5,181 bases of DNA from Chitinophagales bacterium (GTDB taxonomy: Bacteria > Bacteroidota > Bacteroidia > Chitinophagales > BACL12), in NCBI GenBank assembly GCA_014380545.1, contig JACMJP010000247.1, positions 1 to 5,181 on the forward strand, given 5' to 3'. The position numbers and the translations under genes are program-made. The notes under the pieces are model-generated. The model saw only the letters and a program-made list of their open reading frames with translations. It made no database searches and was not told the DNA's origin. Below are positions 1 to 5,181 of this stretch, piece by piece (the first letter of the stretch is position 1; every line of letters begins with the position of its first letter).

Positions 1-815
1 AATTCATCACTTTGTAATTGATATTCAAATTTTTTAATGCCGGGTTGGGTTGCTAAGGCGGCATTAATTACTGTTTGCTCATCCGGGATTTCTTCATTCA
101 GCAATCTTTCAAATGCGTTTATGTCTGCATACACAATTTTAATTTGTTGTGTTGGCTCTATTTGTAATAAATTTTTCAGATCGAGATATGCAAGGTTTAC
201 AGCATTTTTTGCATTTACTAAATTCACTTCATCAGCTGCAATTTGCGCTTCAAGCGATAAAAGATTTCCTTCAGGAATATTTCCGGTTGCAACCAATTTT
301 TTTGCATCGCTGAGTTGTTGTGTTGAAATAGTCTTTTTTTGTTCTGCAATTCTTATCTGCTCTTCTGCAAATAATATCTGTAAATATCCGGATACAACAT
401 ACAATTTAATATTATCAACTAATGATTCCTGTTCCAGTTTTGCCCTTTCATAATCAAATTCTGTTTTTTTAATTGTATTTCCTTTAATGCCCCCTTCATA
501 TAAACTTAATTCAGATGAAAGACTGTAAGTATTTGTTTGCAAAGATTGATTTACGAATTGATACGTTGAATAATCTAAACTCCTTCCGTAATTCAGATAA
601 TAGTTTGTATTAAAATTTAAATTGGGAAGCAATGTAAGCCTGCTTTGTCTCACTGCATTTTCTCCGAGCTGCACACCAGCCTGCCCCTGCCTTATCTGCA
701 AATTATTTTGGACCGCAGTTTCTATCGATTGCTGCAATGTCATTTGTGTTACCTGCGAAAAAATATGCGAAATACTGAGAAGTATTATACTGAATAGAAA
801 AAAGGTTTTTTTCAT
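1..815 (-). CDS. TolC-family outer membrane efflux protein, N-terminal part (cut by window edge)
   Basis: Reading the minus strand from the ATG at 815-813 gives 271 codons with no stop, running off the left edge. Residues 1-20 form a signal peptide (MKKTFF, a hydrophobic stretch, then IFS before Q21), so export to the periplasm/outer membrane is expected. 'MTLQQSIETAVQNNLQIR' at 25-42 is the typical first helix of the family. Residues ~64-109 (LLPNLNFN, LNYGRSLDYSTYQF, SLSSELSLYEGG) match the first beta-barrel segment as seen in Bacteroidota TolC proteins. A long Ala/Gln/Leu-rich coiled-coil hairpin follows, including KKLVATGNIPEGNLLSLEAQIA. Family members are ~430-480 residues, so the C-terminal ~40% lies outside. 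They form trimeric outer-membrane channels for tripartite pumps or type I secretion. Partner genes (HlyD-like adaptor, RND or ABC pump) would be expected to the left, beyond the window, so the substrate cannot be judged. It is transcribed divergently from the helicase. Start choice rests on the signal peptide; no Shine-Dalgarno is visible. Confidence 0.93.
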   Translation of the reverse strand, partial: MKKTFFLFSIILLSISHIFSQVTQMTLQQSIETAVQNNLQIRQGQAGVQLGENAVRQSRLTLLPNLNFNTNYYLNYGRSLDYSTYQFVNQSLQTNTYSLSSELSLYEGGIKGNTIKKTEFDYERAKLEQESLVDNIKLYVVSGYLQILFAEEQIRIAEQKKTISTQQLSDAKKLVATGNIPEGNLLSLEAQIAADEVNLVNAKNAVNLAYLDLKNLLQIEPTQQIKIVYADINAFERLLNEEIPDEQTVINAALATQPGIKKFEYQLQSDE

Positions 816-823
816 AGCTGCAC

Positions 824-853
824 CAAAATTAGAGTAAAGATAAGAGTTGCAAA
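824..853 (-). promoter_or_regulatory. Possible Bacteroidota-type promoter for the tolC-like gene
   Basis: On the minus strand, TTTG at 853-850 is followed after 18 bp by TAATTTTG at 831-824. This fits the TTTG / TAnnTTTG pattern known for the primary sigma factor of Bacteroidota, at acceptable spacing. The -7 element ends only 8 bases before the ATG at 815, so transcription would begin almost at the start codon and the mRNA would be leaderless or nearly so. Because the region is AT-rich, a chance match is possible. Confidence 0.35.
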
Positions 854-860
854 AAATATA

Positions 861-890
861 TGTCGAAATAAAACAATTGTTTGTCGAATA
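861..890. promoter_or_regulatory. Palindrome flanked by direct repeats, possible operator
   Basis: AAACAATTGTTT (871-882) is a perfect 12-bp palindrome. It is flanked by two near-identical direct repeats, TGTCGAAATA (861-870) and TGTCGAATA (882-890, overlapping the palindrome by one base). The position, between two divergent genes and just upstream of the putative tolC promoter, would suit a regulator binding site. No regulator gene is in the window, and an AT-rich 12-bp palindrome can occur by chance. Confidence 0.25.
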
Positions 891-974
891 TAGGAGCGAT
901 TTGGTTACAGGTTTATTGCGTATTGTTAAAAAACTTTTTCAAACAACAATGGCATTCTGCGTAATTTTATCCCG

Positions 975-3254
975 ATGAATTTTTTGGATGAATTAAATGA
1001 AGTGCAGCGGCAGGCTGTAATGCAAAAAGACGGACCGGTGATGATCATCGCCGGACCTGGTTCGGGGAAAACCCGGGTGCTCACATATCGCATTGCATAT
1101 TTAATGGCGCAAGGTATAGACCCTTTCAGAATACTTGCGCTCACTTTTACGAATAAAGCTGCCCGTGAAATGAAAAACCGTATAGAAAATTTGCATGGTA
1201 GCGATGCAAGAAGTTTATGGATGGGAACATTTCATAGTGTATTTGCAAGAATATTAAGAAGCGAAGCGGATAAGCTGGGGTATCAAAATAATTTCACAAT
1301 TTATGATACGGATGATGCAAAAAATCTATTAAAAAGTATCGTAAAAGAAATGGGTCTGAATGATAAACTCTACAAACCCGGATATACTTTATATAGAATT
1401 TCCCTTGCTAAAAATAATCTGATCGATGCAAATGCGTATGCAAATAATATTGATCTGACAAGTGAAGATGAAGCTAATGGAAGGCCGAAGATGAGTGAAG
1501 TGTATAAACAATATGCAAAACGTTGTTTCCGTGCCGGCGCCATGGATTTTGATGACCTCTTATTAAAAACACATGAATTATTGGAGCGTTTTCCCGATGT
1601 ATTATATAAATATCAGCACCGGTTTCATTATGTAATGATTGATGAATTTCAGGATACAAATTTTTTGCAATATGCAATTGTAAAAAGATTAGCTGATGTA
1701 TATCAGAATATTTGTGTAGTGGGTGATGATGCTCAAAGTATTTATGCTTTCCGTGGTGCAAATATTTTAAACATCCTGAATTATGAAAAAGATTTTCCCG
1801 AAGTAAAAATATTCCGGCTTGAACAAAATTATCGTTCCACAAAAATTATTGTAGAGGCTGCAAATACAATCATTAGCAAAAATAAAAATCAACTTGCAAA
1901 ACAAATATGGACAGAAAATGATGAAGGCGAAAGAATAAATGTAATACGGGCAATGAGCGACAATGAAGAAGGAAAAATTGTGAGCGAAGCAATATTTGAG
2001 CAGCGCATGCGGGAACATATAAAAAATTCAGGCTTTGCAATATTATACAGAACAAATGCACAAAGCAGAAGTTTTGAGGAAGGGTTGCGCAAACTAAATA
2101 TCCCTTACAGGATTTACGGAGGTATTTCATTTTATCAGCGCAAGGAAATAAAAGATATTATTGCGTATTTAAAACTTACCGTTAATCAAAATGATGAAGA
2201 AGCCTTTAAAAGAATAATTAATTATCCTGTAAGAGGCATTGGAAAAACTACAATAGAAAAAATAACAGTATTTGCCGGTGACAATGACAGAAGTTTGTGG
2301 GATATTGCAGAAAATATTTCTTTGTTCCAATTTCCCGCAGGTGCAAGAAATAGTGTGAGTGATTTTGTTACCATGATAAAAAGTTTTCAAACATTGCTCA
2401 CAAAAAAAGATGCATATGAAGTAGCAAGTCATGTTTCAAAATCCACAAACATTTTAAAAGAATTATATAACGACCAGAGTGTGGAAGGCTTAAGCAGATA
2501 TGAAAACATCCAGGCTTTGCTGAATAGTATAAAAGAATTTGTCGACCCTGAAACAGAAACAATTGTTGGAGAAACTACTGACAGAGATGTCAGCTTAGGT
2601 GCTTATTTACAGCAGGTAAGTTTATTAACAGACGTAGATAATGAACAGGCAAATGAAGACACGGTGAAATTAATGACAATACACTCAGCAAAAGGTTTGG
2701 AATTTGAAAGTGTATTTGTTGTCGGAACTGAGGAAAATTTATTTCCCTCTGCATTAAGTATTAATTCAAGAGATGAATTGGAAGAAGAAAGAAGATTATT
2801 CTATGTTGCTGTTACAAGAGCGGAAAAAAGATTAACCATTACACATGCCGCAAGCAGATACCGTTTCGGTAGCTTAGATTATTGTGAACCCAGCAGGTTT
2901 TTAGATGACCTGCCACAAAATCTACTGAACTACGTTGGTTATAATAAATCTCCTCAGGGAGGTTTTGGCAATGATGCGCAATTTGAAAAAACAGTATATC
3001 GACAGGAAAAAATAATCAAACAAAATGCTGCATCAGAAAATAATTATCAGCATAAGGTATCTTCCAGTTTCACCATTGCAACGCCTGATGAATTATTAGT
3101 AGGATTAGAAGTGGAACATCAGAAATTCGGATTCGGAAAAATAGTTGCGATGGAAGGAAACAGTGATGGAAAAATGGCAACCATTCATTTTAATCTTGCC
3201 GGGGAAAAGAAATTGCTGCTGAAATTTGCAAAGTTGAGTGTTGTAAAGGGTTGA
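975..3254 (+). CDS. uvrD: UvrD/PcrA-type ATP-dependent 3'-5' DNA helicase (SF1A)
   Basis: This complete 759-residue protein has all superfamily 1A helicase motifs in order. They are the Q motif (LNEVQRQAV, 7-15), Walker A AGPGSGKT (26-33, K32), Ia LALTFTNKAAREM (54-66), Ib GTFHS (84-88), II/Walker B DEFQDTN (223-229), III VVGDDAQSIYAFRGA (248-262), IV EQNYRST (283-289), V LMTIHSAKGLEF (566-577) and VI EEERRLFYVAVTRA (603-616). The C-terminal ~50 residues (from ~707: HQKFGFGKIV, then KKLLLKFAKL) match the Tudor-like domain of PcrA/UvrD, which in other species contacts RNA polymerase. Length and tail favour UvrD/PcrA over Rep or RecB. The family unwinds DNA in nucleotide excision and mismatch repair and clears replication/transcription conflicts, acting in the cytoplasm. 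ATG 975 is supported because family members begin within a few residues of 'LNxxQ'. The last codons, KG-stop, lie inside a 9-bp repeat array (3246-3299), so the native C-terminus may have been rewritten by that repeat. Confidence 0.95.
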   Translation: MNFLDELNEVQRQAVMQKDGPVMIIAGPGSGKTRVLTYRIAYLMAQGIDPFRILALTFTNKAAREMKNRIENLHGSDARSLWMGTFHSVFARILRSEADKLGYQNNFTIYDTDDAKNLLKSIVKEMGLNDKLYKPGYTLYRISLAKNNLIDANAYANNIDLTSEDEANGRPKMSEVYKQYAKRCFRAGAMDFDDLLLKTHELLERFPDVLYKYQHRFHYVMIDEFQDTNFLQYAIVKRLADVYQNICVVGDDAQSIYAFRGANILNILNYEKDFPEVKIFRLEQNYRSTKIIVEAANTIISKNKNQLAKQIWTENDEGERINVIRAMSDNEEGKIVSEAIFEQRMREHIKNSGFAILYRTNAQSRSFEEGLRKLNIPYRIYGGISFYQRKEIKDIIAYLKLTVNQNDEEAFKRIINYPVRGIGKTTIEKITVFAGDNDRSLWDIAENISLFQFPAGARNSVSDFVTMIKSFQTLLTKKDAYEVASHVSKSTNILKELYNDQSVEGLSRYENIQALLNSIKEFVDPETETIVGETTDRDVSLGAYLQQVSLLTDVDNEQANEDTVKLMTIHSAKGLEFESVFVVGTEENLFPSALSINSRDELEEERRLFYVAVTRAEKRLTITHAASRYRFGSLDYCEPSRFLDDLPQNLLNYVGYNKSPQGGFGNDAQFEKTVYRQEKIIKQNAASENNYQHKVSSSFTIATPDELLVGLEVEHQKFGFGKIVAMEGNSDGKMATIHFNLAGEKKLLLKFAKLSVVKG

Positions 3255-3299
3255 CAAGGTTGGAAGGGTTGAAAGGTTATAAAAGTTATTAAGGCAAGA
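3246..3299 (+). repeat. Left array of degenerate 9-bp repeats (AAGGGTTGA type)
   Basis: Successive units are AAGGGTTGAC (3246-3255), AAGGTTGG (3256-3263), AAGGGTTGA (3264-3272), AAGGTTATA (3273-3281), AAAGTTATT (3282-3290) and AAGGCAAGA (3291-3299). They decay toward the small gene. The first unit contains the helicase stop codon TGA (3252-3254). The array is matched in inverse orientation by the array at 3771-3806. Period and core are seen directly; its function is unknown. Confidence 0.75.
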
Positions 3300-3334
3300 T
3301 AAAAATAATTTTTTCACTAATAAAACCTAAAATT

Positions 3335-3757
3335 ATGTCAACATTTAAATCATTTGAAGATATAGAAGCATGGAATCGTTCAAGGGCATTATGCAATAGG
3401 ATTTTTGAATTGACGCAACGTTCTGAATTCTGGAAAGACTTTGAATTAAAAAATCAAATAAATGCATCATCCGGTTCTGTGATGGATAATATTTCAGAAG
3501 GATTTGAAAGAAATAATAAAAAAGAATTTATTAATTTTCTCAGATATTCAAAAGGTTCATGTGGTGAAGTGCGTTCTCAGATTTACAGGGCTCATGATAG
3601 AAAGTATATTTCAGATAGTGAAAAGGAAGAAATTATTCTGGAATGTAAAAAAATAAGTTCAATGTTGAGCAGTTTGATTATTTACTTAAGAAAAGAAAGT
3701 TTCAAATCAGGCTTAAAGTTTATTTTTAATTTGATAACATTTAAGTCATTTATTTAA
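3335..3757 (+). CDS. Four-helix-bundle protein of the S23 / 23S rRNA intervening-sequence family
   Basis: This 140-residue protein has the layout of the S23/IVP family (TIGR02436-like). The opening 'FKSFEDIEAWNRSRALCNRIFELT' region is helix 1 (~8-27), and helix 2 (~34-59) ends in the hallmark NISEGFER (52-59; usually NIAEGFGR). Helix 3 (61-87) contains KKEFINFLRYSKGS and E78, and helix 4 (93-119) runs from YISDSEKEEI to SSLIIYL. Members are usually ~115-125 residues; this one has an extra C-terminal tail (~122-140, hydrophobic, ending TFKSFI). The tail repeats residues 3-7 (TFKSF) and also the DNA: 15 of 16 bases match between 3340-3355 and 3736-3751. Family members pentamerise, and the DGR accessory protein Avd has the same fold; nucleic-acid binding is inferred for the family, and the cellular role is unknown. 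It is flanked by inverted repeat arrays, which suggests a self-contained unit. ATG 3335 is the only sensible start. Confidence 0.88.
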   Translation: MSTFKSFEDIEAWNRSRALCNRIFELTQRSEFWKDFELKNQINASSGSVMDNISEGFERNNKKEFINFLRYSKGSCGEVRSQIYRAHDRKYISDSEKEEIILECKKISSMLSSLIIYLRKESFKSGLKFIFNLITFKSFI

Positions 3758-3770
3758 CAAACTATGCATT

Positions 3771-3806
3771 GAACCCTGTCAACCCTGTTAACCCTTCATA
3801 ACCTTG
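3771..3806 (-). repeat. Right array of 9-bp repeats, inverted relative to the left array
   Basis: On the plus strand there are four exact 9-base steps: GAACCCTGT (3771-3779), CAACCCTGT (3780-3788), TAACCCTTC (3789-3797) and ATAACCTTG (3798-3806). On the minus strand these read as CAAGGTTAT, GAAGGGTTA, ACAGGGTTG and ACAGGGTTC, the same core as the left array. The last unit supplies the TTG (3804-3806) that starts the next gene, and an in-frame TAA at 3789-3791 blocks any longer start. Confidence 0.75.
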
Positions 3807-4520
3807 CTAACTAAAATCAACCTTCTTTCCGGCCCACGAAATATTTCTACCGCAATGATGTATTCCTTTGCTCAGCGAAAAGATACAACAGTAGTTGATG
3901 AACCATTTTATGCAAATTATTTAAAAACAACCGGTATTGATCATCCCGGGAAAGATGAAGTATTAGCATCTCAGGAAAATGATGGAAAGAAAGTAATTGA
4001 AAATATTATTTTAGGCGGTTATGATACGCAAGTTGTTTTCTTCAAACAAATGACACATCATCTTATTTATCTTGATCTGTCATTTCTTCATGACATGAAA
4101 AATATAATGCTCATTCGTGATCCGAAAAAAGTTTTATATTCTTATAGTAAGGTAATTGAGCAACCAACATTGGAAGGCATTGGCATAAAAAAAAGTTTTG
4201 AGTTATACGAATATTTGGAAAAATATAATGCTCATTACATCATTATTGATGCGGATAACTTCCTGAAAGATCCTGAGGTTACATTAAGAAAAATATGTGA
4301 AGGTTGCGAAATAGAATTCGATATAAATATGCTGCACTGGCAGGCAGGTGCAAGAAAAGAGGATGGCGTTTGGGCGAAATACTGGTATGCAAATGTCCAT
4401 CAGTCAACAGGATTTGAAAAATATAAGGAAACAGAAATAATTTTACCGCAGCATTTATTATCAGTTTATAATGAAGCAAAGAAATATTATGATATATTGA
4501 AGAATATAGAACTCCAATAA
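3804..4520 (+). CDS. P-loop sulfotransferase-like protein
   Basis: The 238-residue protein begins INLLSGPRNISTAMMYSF (5-22), the position and character of the 5'-phosphosulfate-binding loop of sulfotransferases (usually PRSGST). DEPFY follows at 32-36. MLIRDPKKVLYSY (102-114) matches the 3'-phosphate-binding segment, with R105 and S113 as the expected ligands. A conserved-looking W190 and VHQSTGF (198-204) close the domain. The real substrate, and whether it uses PAPS, is unknown; the SGPRNIS loop is divergent. The only workable start is TTG 3804, inside the right repeat array: an in-frame TAA lies at 3789, and the next ATG (3855) would delete the binding loop. An ancestral ATG was probably replaced. 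The downstream aminotransferase lies in the same frame after this gene's TAA (4518-4520). Plant 'branched-chain aminotransferase-like' proteins are recalled to fuse these two domains, which points to a joint role in amino-acid or small-molecule metabolism. Confidence 0.82.
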   Translation: MLTKINLLSGPRNISTAMMYSFAQRKDTTVVDEPFYANYLKTTGIDHPGKDEVLASQENDGKKVIENIILGGYDTQVVFFKQMTHHLIYLDLSFLHDMKNIMLIRDPKKVLYSYSKVIEQPTLEGIGIKKSFELYEYLEKYNAHYIIIDADNFLKDPEVTLRKICEGCEIEFDINMLHWQAGARKEDGVWAKYWYANVHQSTGFEKYKETEIILPQHLLSVYNEAKKYYDILKNIELQ

Positions 4521-4539
4521 AAAAACATAAATAAAAATC

Positions 4540-4569
4540 TTTTGTGTTCTTATGTGTACTTTATGGTTC
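4540..4569 (+). repeat. Three tandem 10-bp units before the aminotransferase
   Basis: TTTTGTGTTC (4540-4549), TTATGTGTAC (4550-4559) and TTTATGGTTC (4560-4569) align as degenerate copies of one T/G-rich decamer, followed by a run of nine A (4570-4578, the last being the A of the ATG at 4578). It fills most of the gap between the sulfotransferase-like stop and the aminotransferase start. T/G-rich spacers of this kind (CTTTGTGTTCTTTGTG-like) recur between genes in Bacteroidota as I remember them, which cannot be tested here. It is unrelated in sequence to the 9-bp arrays. No hairpin or terminator is evident. Confidence 0.5.
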
Positions 4570-4577
4570 AAAAAAAA

Positions 4578-5181
4578 ATGCCTTTTATGCAACAACTATA
4601 CAATTCCAAAAACGAAAATATTTTAATCTGGGTAGGTGATAAATTTTACCCGAGAAATGAAGCAAAGATTTCTGTATTTGATTCCTCCGTTCAGGGAGGT
4701 GATGCTGTTTGGGAAGGGTTACGGATCTATAATGGAAAAGTATTTTGTCTGCATGAACATCTTGATCGTTTGCATGCAAGCGCACATGCAATGTTATTTG
4801 AGGGCATCCCTTCAAAGGAATTTATTATAAATGCAATTTTTGAAACACTGAAGGTAAATGGAATGAAAGATGAAGCGCATATTCGTTTAACATTAACAAG
4901 GGGAGAAAAAATTACAAGCGGTATGGACCCGAGATTAAATCAGAAAGGGTGTACACTAATTGTTTTAGCTGAATGGAAAAAACCCGTTTATGGAAATAAA
5001 GGAATTACTTTAATTACATCATCATTAAGAAGAAATTCACCGATGCATATTGATTCTAAAATCCACCACAATAATTTAATTAATAATATTCTGGCAAAAA
5101 TTGAAGCGAATGTTGCAGGTGGAGATGATGCCTTAATGCTGGATAATTTGGGATTTGTTGCTGAAACAAATTCCTGCAATA
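4578..5181 (+). CDS. Class IV PLP aminotransferase (branched-chain/D-amino-acid type), N-terminal part
   Basis: An open frame runs off the right edge, giving 201 complete residues from ATG 4578. VGDKFYPRNEAKISVFDSSVQGGDAVWEGLR is the usual N-terminal domain of fold-type IV aminotransferases, with the FDSxxxxGDxVWEGLR signature. FCLHEHLDRLHASA and HIRLTLTRG follow. The PLP-binding lysine is most likely K161 in DSKIHHNN (codon 5058-5060), aligned with TAAKAGGN of IlvE. E196 in GFVAETN matches the glutamate that contacts the cofactor. Full proteins are ~290-300 residues, so about one third is missing. The reaction is probably amino-group transfer between an amino acid and 2-oxoglutarate; branched-chain, D-amino-acid or aminodeoxychorismate substrates cannot be separated from this part. 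Alternative in-frame ATGs are 4563 (inside the 10-bp repeat, less likely) and 4587 (equally plausible). The A-run before 4578 suits Bacteroidota initiation. It lies 57 bp after the sulfotransferase-like gene and is likely co-transcribed. Confidence 0.9.
   Translation, partial: MPFMQQLYNSKNENILIWVGDKFYPRNEAKISVFDSSVQGGDAVWEGLRIYNGKVFCLHEHLDRLHASAHAMLFEGIPSKEFIINAIFETLKVNGMKDEAHIRLTLTRGEKITSGMDPRLNQKGCTLIVLAEWKKPVYGNKGITLITSSLRRNSPMHIDSKIHHNNLINNILAKIEANVAGGDDALMLDNLGFVAETNSCN

Larger units (their letters stand above)
816..974. other. Divergent intergenic region between tolC-like gene and helicase gene
   Basis: This 159-bp AT-rich gap must hold the start signals for both divergent genes. It contains a possible minus-strand promoter at 824-853 and a 12-bp palindrome with flanking direct repeats at 861-890, listed separately. 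For the plus-strand helicase I see no good TAnnTTTG element; the nearest is a weak TATTGTTA just upstream of the A/T-rich stretch near 930. No small ORF here looks real and no terminator is needed between divergent genes. Confidence 0.7.
3246..3806 (+). mobile_element. Putative cassette: four-helix-bundle gene bracketed by inverted repeat arrays
   Basis: A ~560-bp block consists of the 9-bp repeat array at 3246-3299, the four-helix-bundle gene, and the complementary array at 3771-3806. Aligned inward from both ends, the arrays share AAGGTT..AAGGGTT cores, so a transcript of the block could fold back on itself. The block fills exactly the gap between the helicase and the sulfotransferase-like gene, reaching the stop of one and the start of the other. 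It carries no transposase. By analogy, 23S rRNA intervening sequences in Leptospira and Coxiella also carry an S23-family ORF between complementary ends. That this unit is or was mobile is inference; duplication, target site and copy number cannot be seen here. Confidence 0.4.

Noticed and set aside
37..837. Plus-strand open frames at 37-453 and 622-837
   Set aside because: They are antisense to the TolC-family gene, are Cys/Ser-rich with no family character, and reflect the complementary codon pattern.
1474..2432. Several minus-strand open frames inside the helicase gene
   Set aside because: They overlap a fully conserved helicase, are rich in His/Cys/Phe, and look like antisense shadows.
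3335..3757. The four-helix-bundle protein as the Avd subunit of a diversity-generating retroelement
   Set aside because: The fold is related to Avd, but no reverse transcriptase, template repeat or variable repeat lies in the window, and the NISEGF signature fits the ordinary S23/IVP family.
3246..3806. The 9-bp arrays as a CRISPR array or as an intrinsic terminator
   Set aside because: The units are ~9 bp, degenerate and contiguous with no unique spacers. Neither array alone forms a GC-rich hairpin followed by a T-run.
3246..3806. A classical insertion sequence
   Set aside because: There is no transposase, no precise terminal inverted repeat and no recognisable target-site duplication; only a cassette-like arrangement can be claimed.
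4518..4577. Programmed stop-codon readthrough joining the sulfotransferase-like and aminotransferase proteins
   Set aside because: The frame is open, but TAA is the least leaky stop, no recoding structure is visible, and good ATG starts exist downstream; kept only as a gene-fusion observation.
4585..4830. Short open frames on both strands near 4585-4830
   Set aside because: They overlap the aminotransferase, whose own frame carries clear class IV signatures.

Overview
The window looks like chromosomal DNA of a Bacteroidota bacterium. The evidence is an AT-rich base composition, genes without Shine-Dalgarno sequences, a TolC-type signal peptide ending in Ser-Gln, and a possible TAnnTTTG promoter element. 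Protein character suggests the Chitinophagia/Sphingobacteriia side of the phylum, but I cannot fix a genus.

Layout. Positions 1-815 hold the N-terminal 271 codons of a TolC-family outer-membrane efflux protein on the minus strand, cut by the left edge. A 159-bp divergent intergenic region (816-974) separates it from four plus-strand genes. These are a complete UvrD/PcrA-type DNA helicase (975-3254), a small four-helix-bundle (S23/23S-IVS-type) protein (3335-3757), a P-loop sulfotransferase-like protein (3804-4520), and the first ~200 codons of a class IV (branched-chain/D-amino-acid type) aminotransferase (from about 4578, cut by the right edge).

How the parts relate. The helicase is a housekeeping repair/replication gene. 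The sulfotransferase-like and aminotransferase genes form a natural pair: they lie in the same reading frame, separated by one TAA and a short linker, and plants are recalled to carry the same two domains as one protein. The four-helix-bundle gene is the odd one out. It is bracketed by arrays of a degenerate ~9-bp repeat, AAGGGTTGA-like on the left and its inverse complement (CAACCCTGT-like) on the right. These arrays supply the last codons and stop of the helicase on one side and the TTG start of the sulfotransferase-like gene on the other. This looks like a small insertion cassette that fitted itself between two genes without breaking either, comparable to the 23S rRNA intervening sequences that carry the same protein family.

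A second, unrelated repeat (three 10-bp units, 4540-4569) fills the gap before the aminotransferase. No tRNA, rRNA, CRISPR, transposase or clear intrinsic terminator was seen.
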